Positions 1 to 8,499 of a DNA stretch of 64,000 nt are shown here, one piece after another. Each line of letters begins with the position of its first letter. Positions within the stretch are counted from its first letter, which is position 1. The notes under the pieces were generated by a model. It was not told where the DNA came from, made no database searches, and worked only from the letters and a program-made list of their open reading frames with translations. Source of the DNA: Gammaproteobacteria bacterium (GTDB lineage: Bacteria > Pseudomonadota > Gammaproteobacteria > Steroidobacterales > Woeseiaceae); assembly GCA_013151645.1 (NCBI GenBank), contig JAADHU010000017.1:1-64000 (forward strand). Direction: 5' to 3'. The position numbers and the translations under genes were made by a program.

Positions 1-89
<89 letters not shown>

Positions 90-117
90 ATTAAACTTTC
101 CAGTCAATCACTCCCCC

Positions 118-238
118 GAGGGCGGGATTGATTCGGGCCTGCGGCCCTCACCCCTTCGGGGCGCACTGCGTGCGTCCAAATTCGCTACGCGAATTTGTCG
201 AACCCGCGGTACGCTATAAACGCACACTCACTTTCCAG
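118..238 (-). pseudogene. partial tRNA-Ser(GGA) copy interrupted in the T-loop
   Basis: Bases 118-129 repeat 6-17 of the real tRNA exactly, and bases 198-238 repeat 17-57 exactly (41 bp, anticodon loop through T-loop). Between the two halves sit about 68 extra bases. Past 238 only fragments resembling the D-arm remain (CAACCAC, AGCC) and no 5' acceptor strand is seen, so this copy cannot form a normal tRNA. It resembles in spirit the tRNA-tail repeats next to some enterobacterial tRNA genes (the rtT repeats after tyrT), but the internal insertion is different. Confidence 0.8.
130..197. repeat. 68-bp element of four tandem 3-nt-loop hairpins
   Basis: Four consecutive perfect inverted repeats, each with a 3-nt loop: GGGCC/GGCCC (135-139, 143-147), CCCC/GGGG (151-154, 158-161), CGCAC/GTGCG (162-166, 170-174) and CAAATTCGC/GCGAATTTG (177-185, 189-197). 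The block lies exactly where the T-loop of the tRNA-Ser copy is split. No coding potential is expected. The regular design suggests a REP-like or RNA-structural element rather than chance. Confidence 0.75.
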
Positions 239-267
239 CCAACCACAGCCCAAGGGCCGGATCGCTT

Positions 268-522
268 CTAAATCCCTTTCGACTGCAATACCGGCGGCAA
301 ATCCAGGCACGGCGAGCCGTCCGGACGAGCATCTCGAGGCGATGCCGATGGGACGGTCAGTTCCTTGGAAGCCTCTAGCTCGTCCAGATCATCGGGTGCG
401 TCGATTCTTGTTCCCGCGCGCGCCTTTTGGTAGCGCTGCGGGTCATCGCAGGACAGATCCTTGGCGCAACCGGCAAACACGGTGCAGACCATGATTATCA
501 GGGCCAGACCCTTCATTCTCAT
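268..522 (-). CDS. short lipoprotein, possibly BamC-like
   Basis: An 84-residue protein with a lipoprotein signal: basic MRMK, hydrophobic stretch, lipobox VFAGC with Cys19. The ATG at 522 is chosen because a run of seven G lies just upstream; an in-frame TTG at 540 would put that run inside the gene. The mature part is hydrophilic, with APDDLDEL and ELTVP stretches that recall the unstructured N-terminus of BamC. In E. coli bamC lies near gcvR-bcp, which fits, but dapA is absent here and the globular BamC domains are missing. The BamC link is inference; lipoprotein is well supported. Confidence 0.7.
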   Translation of the reverse strand: MRMKGLALIIMVCTVFAGCAKDLSCDDPQRYQKARAGTRIDAPDDLDELEASKELTVPSASPRDARPDGSPCLDLPPVLQSKGI

Positions 523-710
523 AGGTTCCCCCCCGAACAAACGTAAAATTTCAGCATTAGCTGCGTCATTAATTCTCGCCAGAAATCAGCCGGCGATGGT
601 ACTGTTCACATACAGCGCTGGCAAGCCGTGAAACAAACTTCTCGTCGGCCCGTCAGTGGACAGTAACCGTAAACAACACCAGCAATCGAATAAGGTTTTA
701 CATTAATTAA

Positions 711-1241
711 ATGACACAACTTATTGTTTTATCAGTTCTTGGAACAGATCGACCCGGCATCGTCGATGACATAACCAAGGTCATTCTGGCATGCGGCGGC
801 AATATTGACGAAAGTCGTATGACAGCCCTCGGCAAAGAATTTGCGATGTTACTGCTGATTTCCGGCAACTGGCATACATTGAGCAAGCTCGAGGCCAGTC
901 TCGACAAGCTCGCCGCTACCAACAATCTCACGGTCACCATGAAGAAAACCGACCTGCGTGAGGACACCAAAGAATGCATGCCTTATGGTGTCGACATCGT
1001 CTGCCTCGACGAACCCGGCATCGTTTTCAGTCTTGCCAATTTCTTCGCATCACGAAAGATCGAGATTTCGGAGCTCGTAACGCGGCGCTATGCAGCGGCG
1101 CATACCGGCGCCCCCATGTTCTCGTTACAAATGAGTATTAACCTGCCCGGCTCGGTGCACATATCGCAACTGCGGGATGAATTCATGGAAATTTGCGACC
1201 AACTCAATCTCGATGCGCTGCTGGAACCCGTCAAACCCTGA
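711..1241 (+). CDS. gcvR: glycine cleavage system repressor GcvR-like, two ACT domains
   Basis: A 176-residue protein made of two ACT domains. The first begins LIVLSVLGTDRPGIVDDITK (residues 3-22); the second covers about 93-170 and contains DIVCLDEPGIVFSLANFF. In E. coli GcvR binds the LysR-type activator GcvA and, with glycine, keeps the gcvTHP operon off. Length is close to the family (about 180-190). It is followed 26 bp later by bcp, the usual gammaproteobacterial pair. No gcv genes are in the window, but kbl-tdh, another glycine-forming route, is. Confidence 0.88.
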   Translation: MTQLIVLSVLGTDRPGIVDDITKVILACGGNIDESRMTALGKEFAMLLLISGNWHTLSKLEASLDKLAATNNLTVTMKKTDLREDTKECMPYGVDIVCLDEPGIVFSLANFFASRKIEISELVTRRYAAAHTGAPMFSLQMSINLPGSVHISQLRDEFMEICDQLNLDALLEPVKP

Positions 1242-1267
1242 GCAAATAACCACAAGGAGATCTTGCA

Positions 1268-1735
1268 TTGAGTGGACCCACGATGAACCGGGTAGTCGCT
1301 GATTTTAAATGTGCGTCAACCGGAGACAAGACCGTACGGTTAAAAGACCTGCGAGGAAAGAAAGTTATCTTGTATTTCTACCCGAAAGACAACACCCCGG
1401 GCTGCACCACCGAGGGCCAGGATTTCAGGGATCTGTACGCAAAGTTCAAACGCCAGAACGCCATCGTATTTGGTGTTTCTCGCGACAGCCTGGCGTCCCA
1501 TGAAAAATTCAAGGCAAAACAGGGCTTTCCTTTCGATCTGTTATCGGACCCGGACGAGAAGCTTTGCCGGCGCTTCGATGTCATCAAGGAAAAAATGCTG
1601 TACGGGCGCAAATTTATGGGTATTGAAAGAAGCACCTTCCTGATTGATGAGGACGGCAAGCTGCGCGCCGCATGGCATAAAGTCAAAGTGAAAAATCACG
1701 CGCAGGAAGTGCTAGACTCCCTGAAGAAAGGTTGA
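1268..1735 (+). CDS. bcp: thiol peroxidase Bcp / peroxiredoxin Q
   Basis: 155 residues of the AhpC-TSA fold. It reduces H2O2 and organic hydroperoxides using thioredoxin. The peroxidatic cysteine is Cys46 in NTPGCTTEG. The TTG start at 1268 is chosen because AAGGAGA ends 7 nt before it; ATG at 1283 is the alternative. The usual resolving cysteine five residues on is missing (Gln51), and the alternative position used by Xylella PrxQ is Lys82. Cys15 and Cys100 (EKLCRRF) are the only others, so the enzyme may act as a 1-Cys form or use an unusual partner. Confidence 0.93.
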   Translation: MSGPTMNRVVADFKCASTGDKTVRLKDLRGKKVILYFYPKDNTPGCTTEGQDFRDLYAKFKRQNAIVFGVSRDSLASHEKFKAKQGFPFDLLSDPDEKLCRRFDVIKEKMLYGRKFMGIERSTFLIDEDGKLRAAWHKVKVKNHAQEVLDSLKKG

Positions 1736-1787
1736 CCCAATAATTGCAGCAAACTCAAGTTGTTATGTAACACCGAATCGATGAAAT

Positions 1788-1799
1788 TCATGCGATAAT
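1788..1799 (+). promoter_or_regulatory. possible extended -10 promoter of bepA
   Basis: TGCGATAAT about 95 bp before the bepA start resembles an extended -10; no good -35 is seen. The leader that follows holds two short palindromes, GTTCCCGGGGAAC and TGGGCTCGCGCCCA, so the transcript would begin with small hairpins. Confidence 0.35.
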
Positions 1800-1891
1800 G
1801 GGACCGGAGTATTTCTCGGGAGTGGTTCCCGGGGAACGGATGGGCTCGCGCCCAGTCTTATTCTGCAGAGCTTGAGCCAGAGAACGTCATC

Positions 1892-3394
1892 TTGATTTTG
1901 CGACAAATACAAAAATTCGTGCTGGTAGTGGCAATAGCCGGATTGTTGCTGCTGATCGGGCAACCACAGGCAGCGGAAATCAAGCTGCCGGATATGGGCA
2001 GTCCCGCCGACGCCGTTTTATCCAAATCGGACGAGGCCCAGATCGGCCGCTCCATCATGCGCCAGATCCGGGCCAGCGGTTCGCTGGTTGAAGATCCGCA
2101 AGTCAATGAATACATTAACGATATCGGACACCGTATTTCGGCCTACGCAAACGACAGCGGGCGGAAATTCACGTTCTTCGTGATCGATGACCCCAGCATC
2201 AACGCATTCGCCTTGCCAGGGGGATATATCGGTGTTCACACCGGGCTGATCGAGGCGAGCCGCAGCGAAGACGAACTGGCCGGCGTTCTCGCCCACGAAA
2301 TTGCACACGTCACGCAACGGCATATAGCGCGCGCGGTAACGGCCGGCCGGCGACAAAGCATTCTGAGTACCGCCATCATGCTCGGCGCAATCCTTGCCGG
2401 AGCGGCCGGAGCCGGTGCCGATGTAATGCAAGGCGGCATTTCCGTTGCACAGGGTACCGCTGCGCAGCAGCGAATCGATTTCACACGCAGCAATGAGTAT
2501 GAAGCCGATCGCATCGGTATATCGGCGCTCGCGGATTCCGGCTTCGACCCTGAAGGCATGGCCTCCTTTTTTGAAGTGATCTCAAGAAACACCCGCCCGG
2601 TCGAATCCCGCATGCCGGCGTTCCTGCGAACGCACCCGGTTAGCAGCGCGAGAATTGCTGAAGCGAGAAATCGCGCGCGCAGCTACCCGTCCGTACAAAC
2701 CGATGACTCGCACAACTACGGTATCGTCCGTGCCCGGCTCATGGCCAATGGTGAGGAAACCGCCGAGGATGCGGTCGCCCTGTTCGAAACCAGGAACTAC
2801 GAACAGCAAACCGATGCAGCGCGATACGGCCGCGCTGTCGCCTACCTTCGCGCGGGCCGCGACAATGAGGCCAACCGGATTTTTGAAGACTTGATCAGTC
2901 GGGATCAGCAGGTCATTGCCTATCATATTGGTCTCGCCCAGGCGCAACTGGCGCTGGAACGTGTGGATGAATCCCAGGCCACCTTCGAACGAGCGATTGA
3001 ATTATTTCCCAGAAATGTACCGCTGGTCGTTCACTATGCGGAAGCATTGCTGCAATTTGACCAGCCTCAAAAAGCGCATAAGCTGCTGCTGGATCTACTC
3101 AACAATGTGCCACCCACGCCGGAGCAGATTCGCCTGATCGCACGCGCGGCCATCGACGCAGGTGATGCCGCGGAAGCACATTATTATATGGCAGAATATC
3201 GATTCATGATCGGCGACCTGGTCGGCGGCGTCGGTTTTTTGCAGCGTGCCCTGAACCTGCCGGAACTCGAAGAGATTCAACGAATTCGTTACGAGGCCCG
3301 TATCGATTTCATCCAGGAATTTATGTCCGAAGAACAATTGCAGCAAATGCAACGCAACCGACCACGTGGCCCGGTTGCCGGCCTGGTACGCTAG
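1892..3394 (+). CDS. bepA: periplasmic M48 metalloprotease BepA (YfgC)
   Basis: 500 residues. A signal peptide (residues 1-28, ending QPQAA) precedes an M48 zinc protease domain with HEIAH at about 135-139 and the downstream ligand region NEYEADRIG near 202. The second half is TPR-like helical repeats, as in E. coli BepA (487 residues). BepA degrades or helps assemble LptD and other barrel proteins at the BAM complex. The start is TTG. It is followed 39 bp later by mlaA, so the pair is probably an outer-membrane maintenance operon. No missing catalytic residue is seen. Confidence 0.92.
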   Translation: MILRQIQKFVLVVAIAGLLLLIGQPQAAEIKLPDMGSPADAVLSKSDEAQIGRSIMRQIRASGSLVEDPQVNEYINDIGHRISAYANDSGRKFTFFVIDDPSINAFALPGGYIGVHTGLIEASRSEDELAGVLAHEIAHVTQRHIARAVTAGRRQSILSTAIMLGAILAGAAGAGADVMQGGISVAQGTAAQQRIDFTRSNEYEADRIGISALADSGFDPEGMASFFEVISRNTRPVESRMPAFLRTHPVSSARIAEARNRARSYPSVQTDDSHNYGIVRARLMANGEETAEDAVALFETRNYEQQTDAARYGRAVAYLRAGRDNEANRIFEDLISRDQQVIAYHIGLAQAQLALERVDESQATFERAIELFPRNVPLVVHYAEALLQFDQPQKAHKLLLDLLNNVPPTPEQIRLIARAAIDAGDAAEAHYYMAEYRFMIGDLVGGVGFLQRALNLPELEEIQRIRYEARIDFIQEFMSEEQLQQMQRNRPRGPVAGLVR

Positions 3395-3433
3395 CGGTCT
3401 GCGAGGCAAGGGCACAAAAGAGCGAACTGCAAC

Positions 3434-4195
3434 ATGCCAATTGACAAATTTCTGCGCGCGGGCCGGATATCATTTATGTGGATGTTCTTGTTGCTTGGCG
3501 CTTGCGCTGGCAGCGGTCCCCGAACGGGCACGGCAGCCTCCGTCGATCCCTGGGAAGGCTTGAATCGACCGATCGACAGCTTCAACAACGGGGTCGACAA
3601 GGTCCTCATCAAGCCGGTTGCAAAGGGCTACGAATTTATCGTGCCTAAATTCATGCGCCGGGGTGTCAGCAATTTTTCGCACAACCTTCGCGAGCCCCTC
3701 AACATCATCAACAACCTGCTGCAGGGCAAAGGCGGCGCGGCAACGAACAACTTTGGACGCTTCGTCGCCAACAGCACGTTTGGTGTCCTGGGGATATTCG
3801 ACGTCGCCACGGCAGCGGGGCTGGATGAGGCAAAAGACGAAGATTTCGGTCAGACGGCGGCCGTTTGGGGTGTTCCGGACGGCCCGTACGTCATATTGCC
3901 CTTGCTGGGCCCGCAGACGTTGCGGGACGCGATACTGATGCCCCTCAACGTACTGGCAGACCCCCTTCTATATCATCGTGACGCCTCCGTACGGGACACG
4001 CTGTACGTACTCAGGCTGGTCGACGTACGACAACAACTGTTTCGGGCCGAAGAACTCCTCAAGGGATCGAAGGATCGCTACATCGCCATACGTGAAGCCT
4101 ACCTGCAGCACCGCCGATACGTGATCTATGACGGTGATCCGCCGGTTGACGACGACTTCTACGACGAATTTCTCGACGACGAAGAGAACTATTGA
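3434..4195 (+). CDS. mlaA: outer-membrane lipoprotein MlaA (VacJ)
   Basis: 253 residues with a lipoprotein signal and lipobox LLGAC (Cys24). The mature protein has the family core: DPWEGLNRPIDSFN, then FMRRGVSNFSHNLREP, NNFGRFVANST and GPYVILPLLGP. MlaA sits as a ring in the outer membrane with porins and passes mislocalised phospholipids to MlaC. It converges on mlaB across 25 bp, so all six Mla components are in one locus. The acidic C-terminal tail is typical of the family. Confidence 0.95.
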   Translation: MPIDKFLRAGRISFMWMFLLLGACAGSGPRTGTAASVDPWEGLNRPIDSFNNGVDKVLIKPVAKGYEFIVPKFMRRGVSNFSHNLREPLNIINNLLQGKGGAATNNFGRFVANSTFGVLGIFDVATAAGLDEAKDEDFGQTAAVWGVPDGPYVILPLLGPQTLRDAILMPLNVLADPLLYHRDASVRDTLYVLRLVDVRQQLFRAEELLKGSKDRYIAIREAYLQHRRYVIYDGDPPVDDDFYDEFLDDEENY

Positions 4196-4220
4196 TTGCG
4201 ACGCATCATCGTGAGATCGA

Positions 4221-4556
4221 TTACTCCGCCGGTGCCTCGATAAATCCGGCCCAGCGTTCCCCCCGTTTCAACAGATTATCCACTTCCGTCACCTTGGCGA
4301 TGGACTCGATGATCGCGGGCATGGCGGTAAAGCGAATTTCCCTGACGGTGTGATTGGCCCAGGTTATCCATTCCAGCAAGAGCGCAAGCCCGGCGGAATC
4401 CGATTCGGTGACGCCGGATAAATCCACTTCGATTAACGTGTGTTCCTCAAACGGCGTTTCGCTGTCACGCAAGATATCGGCGGCCGTGTCAAAGGTCATA
4501 CTGCCGCTCAGCGCGAACTTGCCCTCACCAAGATCCTTGAGTTCGAACTCGCTCAT
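4221..4556 (-). CDS. mlaB: MlaB, STAS-domain subunit of the Mla ABC transporter
   Basis: 111 residues forming a single STAS domain, with the phosphorylation-like loop region DLSGVTESDSAGLALLLEW. MlaB binds MlaF in the cytoplasm and stabilises the MlaFEDB complex. Its ATG overlaps the mlaC stop by 4 bp (ATGA), so it is translationally coupled as the last gene of the mlaFEDCB operon. STAS domains also occur in anti-anti-sigma factors, but position makes MlaB the clear reading. Confidence 0.9.
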   Translation of the reverse strand: MSEFELKDLGEGKFALSGSMTFDTAADILRDSETPFEEHTLIEVDLSGVTESDSAGLALLLEWITWANHTVREIRFTAMPAIIESIAKVTEVDNLLKRGERWAGFIEAPAE

Positions 4557-5182
4557 TGCGCGGTGACAATTCCTGTTTCATGCTCAAGGCGCTCAATCAC
4601 CGCGTCCAGACTACTTTCCTGAATCTCCGCGTTGATCTCCGCGCGAAAGTTTCGTACGTAGGAGATGCCCTCAATGGTGACATCAAACATCAGCCAGCCG
4701 GCTTTGCGGTGTACCAGACCGTAATCGACCGGCACCTTCTTGCCGTCTTCCAGCGTCACTATCGTCTTGACGACGACGCGTGGCTTGGTGTCATCGCCAC
4801 GAAACTTGAGTATCTGAATCCGATCGTGATTGAACTCCAGTATGCCGTCCGCATACTTGTGCACCATGCTGGCGTAAAACGCGTTGATGAATCGCTCAAG
4901 TTGCTCCTCGCTGGCTTCTCGTACGTTACGTCCCAGTACCAGTCTCGCCGCATAGCGACGATCGAATCGCGGTAACAGGATTTCGTCGATCAGCGCATAA
5001 AGTTCTGTTCTGTTGGCCTGCAGTTCCTCCTTGTGGCCCTCGATCCTTTGACTCATCAGATTCATTGCGTCTTCGATCAGTGCAGTGGGTGACTGCGCCC
5101 AGGCCGCCGGCGATACAAGCCCCGCCAGCAACAGCAGTAGTCCGATACGCACGCCAACGCCGCCGATGGCCATCTTATTCAT
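4553..5182 (-). CDS. mlaC: periplasmic phospholipid carrier MlaC
   Basis: 209 residues from the ATG at 5182 (MNKMAIGG), chosen because it gives a clean signal peptide ending AAWA at about residue 29 and overlaps the mlaD stop by 8 bp; the upstream extension of the frame lies wholly inside mlaD. The mature part is a Tol-Ttg2/MlaC domain: EDAMNLMSQRI, then LLPRFDRRYAARLVLGRNV. MlaC carries one phospholipid between the MlaA complex and MlaD. Confidence 0.93.
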   Translation of the reverse strand: MNKMAIGGVGVRIGLLLLLAGLVSPAAWAQSPTALIEDAMNLMSQRIEGHKEELQANRTELYALIDEILLPRFDRRYAARLVLGRNVREASEEQLERFINAFYASMVHKYADGILEFNHDRIQILKFRGDDTKPRVVVKTIVTLEDGKKVPVDYGLVHRKAGWLMFDVTIEGISYVRNFRAEINAEIQESSLDAVIERLEHETGIVTAQ

Positions 5183-5648
5183 GCTCTTTCTCCGAGCTGC
5201 TGCTAAACAGGTATTTGCTGATAAGCTGCTCAATAATAATCGCCGATTGCGTGAATTGAATTTCGCTGCCATCTTCAAGACTGAACTCGGAACCACCCGC
5301 CTGCAGACCGAGGTACTGACTGCCAAGAATGCCGGCCGTCAGGATGCTCGCATCCGAGTCGTCGGGAATCTGGTCATACCGGCTGTCGATTTCAAACACA
5401 ACGACCGCTTCAAGCGATACCGGATCGAATTCAACCGACTGGACGCGGCCGATTGTCACACCGGACATCGCCACCGGCGCCCGCACCTTGAGGCTGCCGA
5501 CATTGCTGAAGCGCGCCGTAACCGAATAGGTATCCTCGCCGGCGAGAGTGTTCGACCCCGTTGTCTGCATGGTCAGGAAAAACAACGCCGCGAGACCCAG
5601 TAATACAAAAAGCCCGGTTCCAAGTTCAACTGATCGTGTTTGTTGCAT
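5175..5648 (-). CDS. mlaD: MlaD, MCE-domain substrate-binding subunit
   Basis: 157 residues: short cytoplasmic start (MQQTRSVELG), one membrane helix (about 11-28), one MCE domain (about 38-115, with FSNVGSLKVRAPVAMSGVTI and LTAGILGSQYLGL) and a C-terminal helix. It forms a hexameric ring in the periplasm on top of MlaE and receives lipid from MlaC. Length matches the single-MCE MlaD family. It lies 9 bp after mlaE. Confidence 0.95.
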   Translation of the reverse strand: MQQTRSVELGTGLFVLLGLAALFFLTMQTTGSNTLAGEDTYSVTARFSNVGSLKVRAPVAMSGVTIGRVQSVEFDPVSLEAVVVFEIDSRYDQIPDDSDASILTAGILGSQYLGLQAGGSEFSLEDGSEIQFTQSAIIIEQLISKYLFSSSSEKEHE

Positions 5649-5657
5649 CGTTATTCC

Positions 5658-6422
5658 TCAGATGGCCATTGCCGTAATCATGAAATCAAGGATCAGCACG
5701 GCGATCGCCGAGATGACCACTGTACGGGTTGTGGCTCGCCCCACACCCTCTGCGGTCGGGATCGCGTTGTATCCTTCCCACACCGCCAGCAAGCTGACGA
5801 CCACACCAAAAACGACACTCTTGATAATGCCCTCGTAGACGTCGCTCATGTCCAGCGTCGACTGCATCTGCTGCCAGAACGCGCCTGCATCGACGCCCAG
5901 GAGATTCACGCCCACAAGGTGTGCGCCCAACAATCCGATAGCACTGAAAACGGCGGCCAGCAGCGGCATCGAAATGACGCCGCCCAGGAAGCGCGGCACG
6001 AGCACGCGTGGCAAGGGATCGACGGCCATCATCTCCATCGCCGAAAGCTGGTCGGTCGCCTTCATCAAGCCTATTTCAGAGGCCAGCGCCGTACCGGCGC
6101 GGCCCGCAAATAACAGCGCACTGATGACCGGGCCCAGTTCTTTTAGTAACGAAAACGCCGCAAAAGTGCCCACGGAATCCTCGGCGTTGAATCGCGCGAG
6201 GTTCGAGTATCCCTGCAATCCCAGAACGCCGCCGACGAAAAATCCACTCACCATGATGATGACCAGCGACAACGTGCCCGAATTTTGTACCTGTTGTACA
6301 ACCAGGCGAAACCGGCCGAAAAATATATGTGGCGAGTTCACCAGCAGACGCAGGAAAAACAGTTGCAACGCACCGAAGGTGCGCAGGAAACCGACGACTG
6401 TAAAATAGATGTCACGCAGCAC
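5658..6422 (-). CDS. mlaE: MlaE, permease subunit of the Mla transporter
   Basis: 254 residues, five to six membrane helices, MlaE permease family (MLRDIYFTVVGFLRTFG; GPVISALLFAGRAGTALASE; MKATDQLSAMEMMAVDP). The start is GTG with GGAG about 9 nt upstream. It forms the membrane part of the MlaFEDB ABC transporter and sits 6 bp after mlaF. Confidence 0.95.
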   Translation of the reverse strand: MLRDIYFTVVGFLRTFGALQLFFLRLLVNSPHIFFGRFRLVVQQVQNSGTLSLVIIMVSGFFVGGVLGLQGYSNLARFNAEDSVGTFAAFSLLKELGPVISALLFAGRAGTALASEIGLMKATDQLSAMEMMAVDPLPRVLVPRFLGGVISMPLLAAVFSAIGLLGAHLVGVNLLGVDAGAFWQQMQSTLDMSDVYEGIIKSVVFGVVVSLLAVWEGYNAIPTAEGVGRATTRTVVISAIAVLILDFMITAMAI

Positions 6423-6428
6423 TGGCGA

Positions 6429-7244
6429 TCACTCCGAATCTCGACCCAGCAATTGATCGGCATAGTTGGGGGCCGCAAAATGAAAAGCAACCGGTCCATC
6501 CGCCATGCCGTGCATGAACTGCCGTACAAGCTCGGACGAGGTGTTGTTGAGTTCGTCCGGACTGCCCGACGCGGCGACTTTGCCGTCCGCCAGTAGCAAA
6601 CTGCAATCGGCGACGGCCGCGATTTCCTGCACATCGTGACTGACCAGAATACTGGTGATTCCCAGCGCATCGTTCATCTTTCTCACCAGTCGTACGATGA
6701 CACCCATCGAAATCGGATCGAGGCCAACAAAAGGTTCATCGTAGATGAGAATTTCCGGATCCATGACCATCGCGCGCGCGAGGGCGACCCGTCGCGCCAT
6801 GCCGCCGGACAACTCGGTCGGCATCAGGTCGGCGGCACCGCGCAATCCGACCGCATGCAGCTTCGTGAGAACGACGTGCCGAATGAGTCGGTTGGGCAGA
6901 CGAGTGTGCTCACGCAGCGGGAAAGCCACGTTCTCGAACACACTGATATCCGTCAGCAATGCCCCGTTCTGGAACAACATGCCAAATCGACGTCGCAACT
7001 GATACAGCTGCTTTTGCGTCAAGTTGGCGATATCGACTCCGTCCACGAGAATCTTGCCGCTATCCGGTCGCAATTGACGCGTGATCAGCCGCAACAACGT
7101 CGTTTTGCCGGTGCCACTGGGGCCCATGATCGCCGTGACCTTGCCGCGACCAATCGAAAGATTCAGTCCCTTGAATATCTGACGCGGCCCTCGAGAATAG
7201 TCGAGGTCCTGTATCTCAATCACATTGTCGGATGCACTGTCCAT
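6429..7244 (-). CDS. mlaF: MlaF, ATPase subunit of the Mla transporter
   Basis: 271 residues of an ABC ATPase: Walker A GPSGTGKTT, signature LSGGMARRVALARA, Walker B ILIYDEPFVGLDP, then the H-loop in LVSHDV. First gene of the mlaFEDCB operon; MlaF with MlaB energises lipid movement through MlaE. The C-terminal stretch after about 245 (AAPNYADQLLGRDSE) may correspond to the tail that contacts a neighbouring MlaF in E. coli; that is inference. Confidence 0.95.
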   Translation of the reverse strand: MDSASDNVIEIQDLDYSRGPRQIFKGLNLSIGRGKVTAIMGPSGTGKTTLLRLITRQLRPDSGKILVDGVDIANLTQKQLYQLRRRFGMLFQNGALLTDISVFENVAFPLREHTRLPNRLIRHVVLTKLHAVGLRGAADLMPTELSGGMARRVALARAMVMDPEILIYDEPFVGLDPISMGVIVRLVRKMNDALGITSILVSHDVQEIAAVADCSLLLADGKVAASGSPDELNNTSSELVRQFMHGMADGPVAFHFAAPNYADQLLGRDSE

Positions 7245-7291
7245 GGTGGCGCCCTCCCCGACACCGTGTTGCCGAGCCGTTTTCTTGTTTA

Positions 7292-8311
7292 TTACGCGGC
7301 AGTTTCCATCGCCGTTTCGTACTGGCCCAAATGCGCCAGACTGTTCAGCTTCGCACGTTTAGCCAGTGCATTCTGACCGGCGGTGAAATTCTCTTCTTTA
7401 CCACGCCAGGCATCCAGCGCCGGCGCCTGCAGTGCCCGTCCGTAGGAGAAAGACAACTCCCACGGCAAGTCGCCCGCCTGATTCATCAAACCCAGGTGTT
7501 CCGTGGCCTCTTCGGCACTCTGCCCGCCTGACAAAAATGCGATACCGGGTACCTCGGCCGGTACCTGCGCTTTCAGGCAACGCAGCGTCGCTTCCGCGAC
7601 GTCAGCCGGTCCCGCACGATTGGCCGCATCCGTTCCCGATATAACCATATTCGGCTTGAGGATGATTCCTTCGAGCGCGACCCGATGCGCGGCGAGTGCC
7701 TCGAACAACGCCGCCAGTGCGGCCGAGGTTACTTCCTCGCATCGCTCGATGCTGTGGTCGCCGTCCATCAAAACCTCCGGCTCGACAATCGGCACAATGT
7801 TCGCTTCCTGGCAAAGCGCGGCGTATCGCGCCAGCGCGTGCGCATTCGCCTCAATGCAGAAGTCGCTGGGAATGTCGGTACCGATGTTGATGACCGCGCG
7901 CCATTTCGCGAAGCGAGCACCCAGTGAATAGTATTCCGCCAGCCGATCACGCAGGCCGTCCAGGCCCTCGGTGATGGTTTCACCCGGAAATCCGGCCAGT
8001 GGTTTCGCGCCGGTATCCACTTTGATGCCGGCAATCATGCCAAGATTGTTCAGATAATCAGGAAACGCAACGCCCTCGCCGGTACTTTGCCGAATCGTCT
8101 CGTCGAACAGAATGACGCCACCGATGTGATCTGCCGCGCCTGGCGTCGTAAAAAGCATCTCACGATATCGCCGACGATTCTCCTCAGTCGACTCGGTATC
8201 GATTGTATCGAATCGTTTGGTAATGGTGGGTGTGCTCTCGTCGGCAGCCAGAATGCCTTTGCCATTCCCAACCATAGCCTTAGCAACCGCGTTCAACTCA
8301 TTGACATTCAT
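7292..8311 (-). CDS. class I fructose-1,6-bisphosphate aldolase
   Basis: 339 residues from the ATG at 8311 (MNVNELNAVAK), chosen over an upstream frame extension because conserved sequence starts here and a GGCGGAG element precedes it. It is the animal/plant-like class I type: GKGILAADEST, GVILFDETI, KWRAVINIG, IVEPEVLMDG and the Schiff-base lysine in EGIILKPNMV. It splits fructose-1,6-bisphosphate into DHAP and glyceraldehyde-3-phosphate in glycolysis and gluconeogenesis. The C-terminus ends TAMETAA and lacks the tyrosine important in animal enzymes. It stands alone between mla and suf. Confidence 0.93.
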   Translation of the reverse strand: MNVNELNAVAKAMVGNGKGILAADESTPTITKRFDTIDTESTEENRRRYREMLFTTPGAADHIGGVILFDETIRQSTGEGVAFPDYLNNLGMIAGIKVDTGAKPLAGFPGETITEGLDGLRDRLAEYYSLGARFAKWRAVINIGTDIPSDFCIEANAHALARYAALCQEANIVPIVEPEVLMDGDHSIERCEEVTSAALAALFEALAAHRVALEGIILKPNMVISGTDAANRAGPADVAEATLRCLKAQVPAEVPGIAFLSGGQSAEEATEHLGLMNQAGDLPWELSFSYGRALQAPALDAWRGKEENFTAGQNALAKRAKLNSLAHLGQYETAMETAA

Positions 8312-8499
8312 GCAATTAACTCCGCCTTCTTGTTGTTTTGGCCGCCGACCACGCAAACGATGAGCCGTGCACGCCGGGGGCCTTGATAGGTGACCGGCTA
8401 GAATAGCAAAAAATCACCGCGTCTTGGCTTAAGAAATCGTCTTCCTGTGCGACGAATTTCACTATTTTTTGCCGATTCGACTGGCCCCGCAAATCAAAC

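Noticed and set aside
195-494. 99-codon frame over the tRNA copy and the lipoprotein gene
   Set aside because: It starts inside the tRNA-derived repeat and runs antisense to a better-supported lipoprotein.
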